From Adenanthera pavonina (Eukaryota; Streptophyta; Magnoliopsida; Fabales; Fabaceae), in assembly GCA_026686845.1 (NCBI GenBank), contig JAIVEN010000011.1, forward strand, positions 26,832,501-26,896,500: a DNA stretch of 64,000 nucleotides, read 5' to 3'. The position numbers and the translations under genes were made by a program. Positions 1-11,908 of the stretch are shown piece after piece (the stretch's first letter is position 1; each line of letters begins with the position of its first letter). Below the pieces are notes generated by a model, which was not told the origin of the DNA, did not search any database, and saw only the letters and a list, made by a program, of their open reading frames with translations.

Positions 1-2674
1 TGAATTTATTTATAGATGAAGGCGGTTTGGAAGAGTGGCCGAGTTGTAACATTACTTTCCCTTTGATTGAAGAAGTTGCCTTAAATAGTATAAATACACC
101 TCTTAACGATGAAGAAATAGCGGAGGCTATTCTTCACATGTGAGCTATAAAGTCACCAGGACCGGATGGACTCAATGCTTTGTTTTTTCAAAGCCAGTGG
201 AAACAGGTTGGCCCTTCTGTAATTAATTATGTCAAAAGTATTTTTGCTAACCCTTTGCAAGTTCAGAAGATCAATCAGACTTATATTGTGTTGATCCCGA
301 AGAAGGAGCACCCAGAGACCATTCATGACTTTCGTCCTATTAGCTTGTGCAACGTTATTTATAAGACAGCCACCAAAGTGGTGGTGAATCGAATTAAGCA
401 CATCCTCCCAAACATCATATCTCCTAACCAGTGTAGCTTCGTTCCAGGTAGATTGAGTTCGGATAATATTATAGTGGCCCAAGAGGTGGTTCATTCTATG
501 AGAAACATGCAAGGGAAAAAGGGCTTCATGACCATTAAAATTGACTTAGAGAAAGCCTATGACAAACTTCGGTGGCAATTCGTAATTAATTGCTTGAAAG
601 AATTGAATTTTCCTGACAACCTGATAGAAGTCATAAAAGGCTGTATTAGCACTCCTTCCTTGCAACTCCTCTGGAATGGTAGTAAGGCTGATAGCTTCGA
701 ATCTTCAAGGGGTATAAGACAAGGGGATCCTCTCTCCCCATACCTTTTTGTCATATGCATGGAGAAGCTCGCCCATTTGATCCAGGAAGCGATGGATGAT
801 GGTAGATGGCATCCTATCAAATTAAATAAAACAGGCCCTCCTATCTCTCATTTATTTTTTGCTGATGATTTAATTATTTTTGCTAAAGCTAATTTGTCTC
901 AGGTACAGGTGATCAAACAATGCTTAAATATTTTCTGCAGTGCCTCTGGGCAAAAAGTTAGTGCAGCAAAAACGAGAGTTTTCTTCTCTAGAAATGTCAA
1001 CCATAATGTGCATACTCAATTAAGTGCTGAGCTTGGGTTCAGTCGAACAGACAATCTAGGAAAGTATCTTGGAGTTCCCCTCCACCATGAGCGTGTCAAA
1101 AAGAACATGTATCAGTATATTGTGGACAAGGTACGTGCTAGATTAGGTATTTGGAAGGCTAAAACCTTTCTTTTGCAAGAAGGCACATGCTAGTGAGATC
1201 CGTCATTTCAGCTATCCCATAATACGCCATGCAAACGGCCCTCCTCCCTATTTCCTGTTGTGAAGAGGTTGAAAAAAGTGCTCGTCAATTTATTTGGGGC
1301 TCCAGCTCAGAAAGGAAAAAGGCTCACTTAGTTACATGGGATCGTGTTTGCACTAAGAAAATAGTAGGTGGCCTGGGGATTCGACATGTTAGAATGCAAA
1401 ACCAAGCCTTCCTCATGAAACTTGGATGGGGGCTTGCAACTAACAGGGAAGCTCTCTGGGTTAATGTCATAAGAGGTAAATACAGGTGTGGCAATGACCT
1501 CATTCCCAAGATTGACAAAGATCGGCTTGGATATAGAGTTTGGCAAGGAATAAAGGCTACTTGGGAGTATGTGAAGGCTGGAATTGAAATTCAAAGATGT
1601 TCTAATACTGCAAAAGTCTGATGGAAACATGACAAGTCTGGCGTTTTCTATGTTAAATCGGCCTATGCGAATCTGTGCAATGACACTACTACTAATGAGA
1701 TGACTTGGTCTAATATTTGGAAACTCAAAGTTCCCCAAAGATGTAAAACACATCTTTGGCTAGTTAAGCATGGGAGGCTTATGACCAATGAGGCTAAATT
1801 CCATATGAAGCTTCATCGTAGTGGGGGTTACGATCACTGCTCAAACTCCAAGGAAACTGTCTTGCACGTGATGCGGGATTGTAAGCATGCACGAGAGGTT
1901 TGGGAGGCCATGGGTGCTTTGAATTTGTTTAGAAATTTTTGGCAGATGAATCTCCAGGAGTGGATATCTATGAACATTAAGACGATGAAGATCCAGGAGC
2001 AAAGTCGATGGTGTGATATTTTCGGAGTGGTGTGTTGGATTCTCTGGAAAAGACGTAATGAAAGAACTTTTCTCCAATCTACAGAGAGCACTAACTCGTG
2101 CATTGCTGAAGTGCAGGCTATTTTACGGTGCCTAAAATCTGCTACACTCAAGTGCCGGAAAACATCTATTACCAAAGGATACTTAAGTCCCATGGGTTGT
2201 GTCCAACCTGAGGATGAAGAAGCGGCTATACATGTTGACGGGGCCTTCTCAAAAAGGATGAACATGAGAGGTTGTGGCGGAGTGATTTGGAGTCACACTG
2301 GTAAGTTTGTGGAAGTCTTCGCGATGAGATTGAGAGATGGAGACCATCTCGCAGCAAAGTTATGGGGTTGTCTTATGGGGCTCCGACGTGCTTGGGACAT
2401 GGGTATCCGGAACGCTTAACTCCGATGTGACTCTGTTGAGGCCATACAACTAATAAGATCCGAGGCTAATGAATCCCATGCGGAATATGGTATTATCTCT
2501 GAGATCAAGAATATGATGAGAAAAGATTGGAAGATACAGCTCATTCATGTTAATCGAGAGGAGAATGAAGCGGCTGACTTGTTTACCAAATGTGCTCTCA
2601 GTCATGTTTTGGACCTGAGAATTTTCCATAGAGATGAGGCTGCTCATATGCTTCAAGCTATAGGTGTCACTTAG
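1..2674 (+). pseudogene. LINE ORF2 remnant: reverse transcriptase, zf-RVT, RNase H
   Basis: The encoded protein would copy element RNA into DNA at the target site. The frame with codons starting at 180 runs from the window edge through a TGA at 141-143, then shows the SPGPDG and IRQGDPLSPYLF motifs and the catalytic FADD at 858-869. Near 1190 the frame shifts by one class. The second frame then carries QFIWGS, a region typical of zf-RVT (His/Cys-containing, about 1700-1900) and, from about 2220, an RNase H domain starting with HVDGAF. Further in-frame stops lie at 1619-1621 and 2417-2419, and the natural end is TAG at 2672-2674. Motif order and spacing match plant LINE ORF2. The stops and frameshift rule out function. 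Confidence 0.9.
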
Positions 2675-2735
2675 TTCCTTTTCCTTGTTTTTCTCTTTGG
2701 TTTTTTCTTTTTTTCCCTTGTATAAAAAAAAAGTT
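1..2735 (+). mobile_element. L1-type LINE, 5'-truncated by the window edge
   Basis: This is the 3' half of a non-LTR retrotransposon. The window opens inside the reverse transcriptase, so the endonuclease and ORF1 lie outside. The order seen is reverse transcriptase, a zinc-binding zf-RVT-like segment, and a C-terminal RNase H domain, which is the arrangement of plant L1-clade LINEs. After the last stop at 2672-2674 come a pyrimidine-rich stretch and a short A run near 2726-2735, as expected of a LINE 3' end. The target duplication cannot be checked because the 5' end is missing. The copy is dead: it carries several stops and one frame change. Confidence 0.9.
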
Positions 2736-2868
2736 TAACATTAATATCATAAAGAAAAAAATCAAATTGAGCCGTTATTTGAATTTAATAATTTATGTTA
2801 ATATATATGCCTTTATTTACATTTATTACCAACTGAACATAATATATGGCAAAAAATAATTATAACTA

Positions 2869-3080
2869 CTCACTCCATTCAAAATAACTGCCACATTAGA
2901 GTTTTTATTTTATTTCAAAATAATTGTTAATATTTTAAGAAGTTCAATGAAACATTAATTATTTGTAGACAATATTAACCTTCATTAATAAGAGTATTTT
3001 AATTAATCAAATACTATTAAATTTAGTTACTATCTAAGCTATTTAATAGTCCACAAATATTTTGAAATGGAAGAAGTGCA
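2869..3080. mobile_element. Stowaway-like MITE
   Basis: The ends are imperfect inverted repeats: TACTCACTCCATTCAAAATA at 2867-2886 pairs with TATTTTGAAATGGAAGAAGT ending near 3078. The CTCCxTCCxTTTCAAAATA-type terminus is typical of Stowaway MITEs (Tc1/mariner), which insert at TA. A TA precedes the left end; the right TA is lost. The interior is AT-rich and noncoding. Confidence 0.6.
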
Positions 3081-5006
3081 ATTATAATTAATTAAAGTTA
3101 TAAAAATCACGTTATTCTATATTTCTTTCTCGCCATCCCAACACTCACATGCTATGCTATTATTCAAAGTTTCAAACCTTCTTCATTGGTACAAGGGGGA
3201 TATTTACGGATCCATGTTTGTCCACTACCAACTTTAATTTAGCCCGCCAACTGTTGAGATTTTAATAGCCCAATTAAATTAATTAACTAATTAGGTGATT
3301 ACTTAAAGATACCAGCATAAGATTTTATAATCATAATTTAACTTTCAAATGATTAGATGCAGATAGCTTTTACACAAAGACAAGCTTTGCTCCAAGACTT
3401 GAATTATAATTATTTTGTTCATGAAAACTCAAAAGCATCTAGTCTCTACTATATAATTTCCTAACCAGCTTGTATAACATAGAAGATACAGTTGTACCAA
3501 TTTCGACAACCTACATTAGAATTTAGATTTGGAATCATAAACTAATTTGAATATTTTTTTTTACATGAACTTTTTTATTTTCTTTATTTTACTTTTGGTT
3601 TGGTGATTTATGGCCAACATTTATTTATTTCAAATTTTCACTTTGATTGAAGTCAATACATTCTTGTTTTCTAGTAAACAAATTTTTTTTAAAAAAAAAT
3701 TCATGTTAAGATATTGCAAGATTTGTAACAAAAATACCCTTATGTATATTTTAAATTTAATTTTTGTCTCTTACCTTTATATTATTTTATCTTGGTCTCT
3801 AATTTTATTTTATTTTAATTTAATATATTAATAACTATTGAATATATATGGCTCAAATGTGTCACCATAAAAGTGATGAATAAAAAAAGTTAACTCATGT
3901 GATTTTTTTTAATTTTTTTTTGTCTTGAATTAGGAGTCCTGATGAAAACCCCTACCACTCATGCAAATTTAGTTGACTTTTTATGATCAATTTAACTTCT
4001 AATAACCTCTTGTCAAATTGAATTTATCTATTATAATACTCTTCCGGCATTGTTCTGGCGAATCTCTAATCTTTCATATTATTAATTTATTACCATACAT
4101 AAACCTAGATCTTTTATTACTCTTTTTCAAGTAGTCTAATTTGATTTAAATACCTTAGATTTAATTTTTAACATCAATTTTGCATTTAGAGAAAACAAAT
4201 ACAAGATAAAAGGTTCATTAAATTAATCTCAAAGAGACTAATTATTTGGTAGAACTTAAAAGATTATCTTGATCCTTCATTTGCTTTTTCAAAATGAAAT
4301 AAAAATAAATTTGAATTATAAACTTATAAAATTCAAACCTTCCCCAAAATTGTATATGTGTGTGTGTGTGTAATTTTCACATTCCATATACGCTATATTT
4401 AGTAAAACCAGAATAATGTACAAATATTAATTATCTCCAAGTATGGGCAGCAACCCTTCTCCCTCCCTCTCTCCCCCAGGCGCCCCATTAGAGTGGAGAA
4501 TAGTGGTACTCTTATAATAGAAAAGATATAAATAAAATAAATAAATAAATAAAATAGGATGATTGAATAAAATATACCAATATGACTTTTGTTTGTTGAG
4601 CACAAGAGATCATGATGCCAAAAAAAATGAAGGGGATATTATCTGTTAACAGTTACAGCCAACAATCCCCCAGCTGGTTTTACTTGTCTTGTATATGTTT
4701 TGAGCAAAATCCATCTCAATTCTAGCTGTACATTCATAGTACCCAGCTACCTCCCAGTAAATTATACATCGTCTCCTTGCTTATTCTCCAATAAATCCAA
4801 AAACACATTCAAACACTTCAAATTGGATCTTATAAAAATTTTGTTGACTCCTTATGCTTTACATTACTTATCTGTTAGATTCTAAATCTATGAATCTAAT
4901 CAAATTTGGATATGCTTTATTTTTCAAAAAATATATCTTGCAAATTAATTAGTGCCTATATTTGTCAATGACTATAAGAGAAAGACTTTTGTGTGTAGTT
5001 ATTCAA
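3081..5006. other. AT-rich spacer, no gene seen
   Basis: I see no coding region with credible composition. The open frames here are short and AT-driven. A short (TG)n microsatellite sits at about 4357-4371. Confidence 0.6.
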
Positions 5007-5515
5007 GTATTAAAAATCGGATCAATTATTGAATCAAGACATTAATTTAAGGTTTAATAGTTCAATTATAATTGAATTGTACTTAAATCGATAGTAATAA
5101 AATTAATTTTTTTATTTATACATTATATGTTATTAAAAATATTATTAAAAAGTATTATAATCTAATATTAAAATCTAAATAAGCTAACATTCATCCATAA
5201 TCATATTTTAAATTCAAAATAGTCAATTAATAAACATAATTATATATCATAATAATACTTATATAATATTATAATATGGAAAGACAAAATTTATATTAAA
5301 AATAATATCATTTAGTACTTAAAATGATGTTATTTTTTTCTTAAAAACTAAAAAATTTTAAAAAAAAGTTAAAAAATTCTTTTGATTGGTTCATGGCCGA
5401 TTTGACCTATTCACGCCGAATCTGCAACTTTCCGGTTCCCCTCTTATCTGAACCAAATTAGACACAGGTTCCTAGTCCAACCAATCACACCAACCGGTCC
5501 AATCCGATTTTTCAT
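5007..5515. mobile_element. Putative small inverted-repeat DNA element
   Basis: The left end TATTAAAAATCGGATCAA (from about 5008) is matched in inverted form by the right end TTGAAT-less version, TCCAATCCGATTTTTCATAA, near 5496-5515. The right subterminal part (5385-5500) is markedly richer in G+C and contains CCGGTTCC and AACCGGTCC, unlike the AT-rich interior. This is the pattern of a non-autonomous DNA transposon (hAT or Mutator type). No clear target duplication is seen, so the class is open. Confidence 0.4.
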
Positions 5516-5845
5516 AAATTGCATATAATGGTCTTTGAGTTCTCTAAATAACATAGTTAGTATGTGATTTTTGTTGACAGTTGTATAATTTTTTGAACAA
5601 TCAAAATTTTATTATTTTATTTTGATATTTTAAAATAAAAAATTACTCTTTTATAACTTGATAATTATAATATTGATATATTATTTTGTCTTTGCATCAT
5701 TTAAAATAAAAATAAATAAAAATCTAATTAAAAGTAGAAGAAAAATATCAATCGTCTATATTTCATTTGAACGTTTCATATGAGATGTACACATAAATCC
5801 CACCTCTTACATTTCTTTCCCTCTTTTATTCTTGAATTATATAAC

Positions 5846-5880
5846 ATGATAAGTGTTTAGGTACCCAAAAAAATGATAAG
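5846..5880. repeat. Micro-insert with A tail flanked by ATGATAAG
   Basis: An 8-bp direct repeat ATGATAAG (5846-5853 and 5873-5880) flanks a 19-bp sequence ending in GGTACCCAAAAAA. This looks like a very short retroposed 3' end with its target duplication. Confidence 0.35.
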
Positions 5881-6174
5881 GATAAGGTGTTTCTAATCAG
5901 ATAAGAATCATATAATTCTTACTGGTATCATTTAAATTTTATTAATTAAATCACATCCTTAAAATTATTATTAAAAAAGTATACAATTATGAGAACAAAT
6001 TTGCGTATTATTCAAACCAAAAAATGGATTTGGGTCACATGAACGGATCCTGAACCCAAATGGCCTCTAGATGTGTTTGATGGGGTATGCAGGGAAATAG
6101 GAACAAGAAGAGCATACGGTAATATGCCGAGGTCCAACATAGCAAATCCATGTTATGTTGTGTTGTACAGAATC

Positions 6175-6220
6175 AAAACACATGCCAGGTTTTTACCAAA
6201 AAAAAAAAACACATGCCAGG
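6175..6220. repeat. Micro-insert TTTTTACC-A(n) flanked by a 15-bp direct repeat
   Basis: The perfect 15-bp direct repeat AAAACACATGCCAGG (6175-6189 and 6206-6220) flanks 16 bp consisting of TTTTTACC followed by A residues. The repeat length and A tail fit target-primed retroposition of an extremely truncated element. Confidence 0.5.
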
Positions 6221-8134
6221 TGGGACCCCCTGATTTTGAGTCACAAATTTATCCCACATGTATTCACATGATGGACATGGATTGCCCATCGCCGCTTTCA
6301 CTAATAAATCCCGGAAAACTACATGTCGTTTACTCTCCACTTTATTCCCCTATTAAAACACCTTTTCCTCTTTAAACGTCACGCCATTGGATCCCCATCA
6401 TGAATGGAAGATGCTCATTTCAAATATGAATGGTTTAATTATTTAAAAATTAAATTAAACTATATAAATATTATTTCATTATTTTCAAAATTTTAATATT
6501 TTTATTCTGGTATGATTAAAACGCAAAACAAAAAATATTTTTTATTTTTTATTTTTTAAATTATAGTTTTAACTTAAAAATTCTAAATAATATTTAGTTT
6601 TATGTTTTTAGAGGGACATGACATTTAAGGACTTCACCTCCAAATGAATGTAAAACATACTTTAAGGACTTAAATTTGAAAAAAAAAATATAATGTAAGT
6701 TGAATATCTTTAATTGAAAGAAATTAAATTGGGATGCCCTAAATAGTCATGTTATTCTCTGAAATGGTGAAGAGAGGAGATAGTTATAAAACCCTTGAAA
6801 TCAAGTTAGAAACTTTTAAAGGGAAACCCATTCACTCATGTCTCCTAAATACTATATGTTTTTTTTTTTAATTTACAACTCATCTTTAAGAATATACAAC
6901 TTATCATCACTAAAAATCTTGTTTGAGACCTTACTATCACCGAAAACTTTGCTGAAGAACTCGTCAAATACCTTGTCATCACCAAAAATCTTGCTAAAAA
7001 TCTCACTGGAGGAAAGAAGGAAGAAAGAGAAAAAAAGAAAGGAAAATCAAGAAAGAGGAGGAGCATTTTGATTTGAATGGTTCATATTTTATCTTAAAAA
7101 TAAATATTTGGTGCTCATCTTTGAGATGAGGGTGGAATCTCATCCTGCTCACTTCATTTCCCCTCCTTCCTGCTAATATGTTGTCCATATTATTAACACT
7201 ATTCATGTATTTTTCATGCAATTTTATATTTTATTTAATTTTTGACAAGTTTATATAATTTAATTTTCAATAATATTTGCTAGCGTTAAGATATAATAAA
7301 ATAAAAATTATATTTATAATCTTTATAATTTATTTATTTTTAATTTGATATTCATAATTTAAAAATTTGCTAAATTTTGTTGACATAATTGAATAGTATC
7401 TTAATACTGTGAATATTTATTATTTATAATAAGAAAATTAATAAAAAAATATAGCTGGTGAAATTCAAAATTAAGCATAATTTGAAGTATAATTATAATG
7501 ATTAAAAGTATTAAACAAAAATATAAAGAAGAAAAGTTTAATTCAGGCCAAGTCAACAGATAAACAAAAAAAATCAAAAAGTGAAAATCTGAAAAAAGAA
7601 AAGAAAAGTTAATTCCAAAAATATAATAATATAAACTATAGTATTATTGGAATACATATCTTTTTATAATTAAATCAAAAGAAGAAGAAAAAAACGTTTT
7701 GTAACTACAAATGTATATTGATAATTTTAGTAAGCTAACCAAGTTTTAAAAATGACGAACGCAACCAAAGTCCTATTTAATTTAAACCTTATTTTCTTGT
7801 CATATTTAAGGATGTGTATTAACTTTTGTCAATATGAAATCGTCGTAATATGCTTATGAACATAATCGTTTTAAACTTGCAATGATATTGACCTAATTTT
7901 AGACCAAACATGATTGAGAACCTGTGAATAGCACCTTCCTTTTCTTCCCTCTTTAACAAGTCAATTTTTGAAATAAAAGGAAAATGATGACCCAACACAA
8001 AAACCCAAAACACTTTCAAGCCGAAAAGGACACCGACCCCACAAACGCCAACTTGTCCGTCAAAATTTAAATTCCAAAGGGTGTTTTCGTCATAAAGCTA
8101 AAAAACTCCTACCATTTCAACGATCTCCTTCAGA

Positions 8135-8145
8135 TATATATAAAA
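8135..8145 (+). promoter_or_regulatory. TATA box of the cyclin gene
   Basis: TATATATAAAA lies 50-60 bp before the start codon at 8195, giving an expected transcription start near 8165-8175 and a very short leader. An upstream ATG at 8164 opens a three-codon frame that ends at 8175; whether it is in the transcript depends on the exact start site. Confidence 0.6.
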
Positions 8146-8194
8146 TGCAGACATGTCTGCAACATGAGAATTTGAAGCAGTTTAGTTTGGTAAT

Positions 8195-9845
8195 ATGGCG
8201 GAGCTGGAGAACCCCAATGTGATGACGAATCTCATCACTTTCCTCTCTTCTCTGCTCAAAAGAGTGGCTGAGTCAAACGACGCCAACCAGAATCACCAGC
8301 CTCAGAGAATCTCTGTCTTCCAAGGCTTATCCAGACCCACCATCTCCATTCAAAGCTACCTCGAGAGAATCTTCAAGTATGCTAATTGCAGTCCATCTTG
8401 CTTCATTGTCGCTTATGTCTATCTCGATCGTTTCACTCAGAGACAACCTTCTTTGCCCATCAACTCTTTCAATGTTCATCGACTCCTCATTACCAGCGTC
8501 ATGGTTGCTGCTAAATTCATGGACGACATGTAACTCTCTCTCTCTCTCTCTCTGTTTGTGTGTGTGTGTGTGTTTCCAAGTTTCTGATACTCGACCAGTG
8601 TTGAATTCTGGGATTTTATCTCTTTGGGAATATTTGTCTGTGTGTATTTCCAAGTTTTCTTACCTTAATCACCGTTGAATTCTGGGTTTTGATCTCTTGG
8701 AAATGTGTGTGTATTTCCAAGTTTTCTTGTAATCAATCGGAGTTCAATTCTGGTTTTCGATCTCTTCTTGTGAATGTGTGTGTGTTTTTCTAAGTTTTCT
8801 TATATTCAAATCAGGGTTGAATTCTGGGTTTTGGTCTCTTGGGAAGTTCAGTTTCAGGGTACAGATCTCAGTGATTGCTTCGAAGCATGTTGGATCGATC
8901 TTATTGATTTTGAATTATTTTATTGATTAAAGAACATTTGAGGGTTTAGTTAATTAATTATTAGTTTCCTGTTAAATGTGCGTGATTTTCTTTTCTTCTT
9001 TTGCTTTGTGATGTGAGTTATTTTGGGATTTTAAGATGCGAAGTTCTTAGTTCGAAGAATGTAAAGATGGTTTTGCTTGTGAATGAGAGTAAGTCCAGGC
9101 TGGCTTTCCATGAGACAGAGACAGCCTACCCATGTGACACTAGCCAGCTAACATTTGTATTTGCAATCATGAAATGTCAGATATTTATGTTTTAATTCAT
9201 GTTAAGGATGCAGGATATTAATGCCAGAAAGACAAACTATCAAAGAAAATGATAGTTCATAATTCATAATTAATGCCAATTAAAAATTTCCAAAATAAAA
9301 ATTTCCATTAAGTATGATACTAAAATTTATTTAGAATCCATAGTCACAACAGCTTAATTCTATCAAGCAGCTAAACCATTATAGGAGAGGAAAAAACACG
9401 AAATTAATGTTAAACTCAATGTCTTTTTCTTTTCTACAGGATGATACAGCTGCAGGAAAAATTTTTTAGGGTAACTATGATGAAAAGAAAACTTTCTTAT
9501 ATGATACAAATATTTACTTATTATATGTTTGTGATTTGAAATATTTTCAGGTACTACAACAATGCATATTATGCAAAAGTTGGAGGAATAAGCACAATAG
9601 AGATGAATTTTCTGGAGCTAGATTTCCTATTTGGGATGAGTTTTCATTTGAATGTGACCCCAAGCACCTTCCAAGCCTACTGTACACATCTACAGAGAGA
9701 GATGCTGCTGATGCAACCTCCTTTGGATTTTCCAAATTCTTCATTAAAGTCAGCATCATCACTAAAGGCTCATTTATTATGCTTCAATGATGAAGAATCT
9801 AATAATTCTCATCAGAAGCAGCAGCAACAACAATTAGCTGTTTGA
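8195..9845 (+). CDS. CYCU4-1-like: P/U-type cyclin, two exons (join 8195..8529, 9551..9845)
   Basis: A 209-residue plant cyclin of the P (U) type, the family related to yeast PHO80. Members bind cyclin-dependent kinases such as CDKA in plants. Exon 1 ends at a GTAA donor (8530-8533) inside the codon after MDD. Exon 2 starts after TATTTTCAG, and the single base G completes that codon, so the phase fits. The cyclin box spans roughly residues 40-140 and contains RPTISIQSYLERIFKYAN, CSPSCF, AYVYLDRF, SFNVHRLL and AKVGGIS. The N terminus MAELENP and the C terminus HQKQQQQQLAV match what I recall of Arabidopsis CYCU4;1/CYCP4;1, and the length is normal for that family. The start is fixed by the conserved N terminus. 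I see no damage; this looks like a working gene. Confidence 0.93.
8534..8850 (+). repeat. CT/TG microsatellite plus ~70-bp minisatellite in the cyclin intron
   Basis: The intron (8530-9550) opens with a (TC)n tract followed by (TG)n. Four imperfect units then follow, each built as TTTCCAAGTTTTCT, a variable stretch, GTTGAATTCTGGGTTTT, then CTCTT and a TG run. Units begin near 8573, 8647, 8714 and 8785, so the period is 67-74 bp. The array starts only a few bases after the donor site. Confidence 0.85.
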
Positions 9846-11908
9846 TTATCTGTTTCTTCTTATTGCATTTTCTCAATGCATGCTTGTAGTATAGCTTGTA
9901 GATTGTACTGAACTTGTTATTATTGGTATTTTACAGACTGGCAAATTTAATTGATATATCACTTGTGGATCCAACTTCATTTTAACAAAATTCGGAGTCG
10001 GTGCTAATCTTCACAATTATGCACATTCTTCATTTCGATCATTAAGCTCAAAAATTGAATAGTCCAAATTTTATTTTAATTGTGTCTAATTTTAATGACT
10101 TTTTTTATTTTAGTAAAAATATAATTTAAAATAAAAATAACTTTTTGATTATTATTTTTTTAAAATCGGAAATTAAATTTAAAATGAAAATAAAAAATGG
10201 GATCTTGATCATCTAATTAAATTTGGATGATCTAAACTCGTGCCATAAAAATACTTTTAAATAAGTTTGATTTCGATAGCCCATCAGGTTTATGATATGT
10301 GTTTTAACTCAAAAACCCACTTATATATTTATAAATTATTCATCAGCAAAATTCTTAGATAAAATATTAGAATTTTGGACCCATATTTTTGTATGATTTG
10401 GGATTGATCCTTAATTGAACTAATGCCCATGCAATATTAAACATACTGTTATTATTATAAATTATAAATTATAGATTGGCATGTTTAAGTGTTATATAAA
10501 CTTGTGGACCCACCCTGCTTTTTTTTTATGGTCATTTGATTTTCTGTTTTGGCATTTTTTGCATTTGTGGGCTGTGGGTAAATTGGCTGGTATTGCACAG
10601 ATAATTGTCGCTTATTTACAGTCTGGCTTCCAAAGTGTGCTTCTTTTGGATTCACTAAAGGGTTTTGTTTTTTGTGAGAGGTTGGTGACAATTCTTGTTG
10701 TCCATTTTGGGTCATTTTGTGGTACGAATGTGTAATAACCACTAGTGTTGGGATTTCTGATGTTGGAGAGGACTCTGTGTACAAATAGGCTCTGTGTGTT
10801 TGATATGAAAAATATTAATATAATAAATTAAATATAAAATATATAGGGAGCCATGATATTTCTAAATTATGAATAACTTGATTTATTTTAAATTCTGCTG
10901 AGCATGAAGCCCAAAATAAAAAAAAAAGATTCAATGCAAAATATGTTTGTATTATATAATATAAGAATAAGTAAACGAATAAATAAGAATAAATAATTAT
11001 AATAAAAATATAATAATTCTCGATTTTAGGATTTAATTTCAATTCTCTTTCATCATCATACCAAATAAAATAATATATCATTAGAAAAACAAAATGAAAT
11101 AAACTTAAATTAAATAGAATAAAAATTAATTTTATAAATAAAAATGACACAAGTGTCCTTAGGTAGGAATCTTTTTTTTTTTTTATAAAAAAGTATGAAT
11201 AAGTAGAATGGACCCATATATTTATATGGAGCAGGAGATAAGCTGATATTTATGGCTTATGAATATTGTAATAATAATAATAATAATGCTTTTTATGTGT
11301 ATTGATAAAAAAAAAGAGTCTAACACTGCATAAAAAAAAAGAATGCAATGCCATGACCTATGAAAATTTACAATCTATATTTTTTCTTTTATTTTTTTTA
11401 TAACATATTTTTCTTTTATTCAAATGTATTAACTAGTCTCAACCCTGTGCAATAGAACTGAACAAAAGAGACAAATAACAAGTCTCAAAACAAGGTAAAA
11501 AAAAAAAAAAACAACCAAGAACAACAAAATGGGAAAAAAAATCCTGTGCATTTGTGAATGGATACATATTTTTTTTAAAATCATTCAAAAATTTGAAAAA
11601 AATATAAATTAAGTGTTTAAAATTAAAAAAAATGAAAGCCACGCCAGTAAATAAGTAAATAAAAAATAACAGTGCCTGATTCTACTCTTTTATAATATAT
11701 AGATATTGATTACACAATTTCTTTCTTCTATTGTTTTGTAGTAAGAATCTTTATTATCTTTGAAGAACTTGCATTTTCTCATACATTAAAAGCTTCCTTA
11801 AATTGAGTATGGATGATTTACTAGAACAAAAATATGTCTCATGGCTAAAAAATATTTATATCGTTAATAAAATTATATTCAAATTCATGTCCTTGTGTCA
11901 CGTGTGGC
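9846..11908. other. Spacer downstream of the cyclin gene, no gene supported
   Basis: 9846 to about 10000 probably includes the cyclin 3' UTR, although no clear AATAAA is visible. The slightly GC-richer patch at 10480-10760 has opposing open frames of 84 and 99 codons without recognisable domains. The rest is AT-rich. Confidence 0.5.

Larger units (their letters stand above)
5516..8134. other. AT-rich spacer upstream of the cyclin gene
   Basis: No supported gene. It holds two short poly-A inserts flanked by direct repeats (near 5846 and 6175, listed separately). A slightly GC-richer patch lies at 6030-6380, whose 100-codon frame has no recognisable domain. Purine-rich repeated AAGAAAG tracts lie at 7010-7060. 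Confidence 0.5.

Noticed and set aside
6073..6375. 100-codon plus-strand frame in a GC-richer patch
   Set aside because: No domain or splice context, and it runs through the micro-insert poly-A tract.
8379..8678. Open frames overlapping cyclin exon 1 and intron
   Set aside because: Shadows of the conserved cyclin exon extended through microsatellite sequence.
9001..9195. 64-codon frame in the cyclin intron
   Set aside because: Lies wholly inside the intron, with no similarity I recognise.
10481..10784. Overlapping 84- and 99-codon frames on opposite strands
   Set aside because: Mutually overlapping, no domain, typical of non-coding sequence with few stops.
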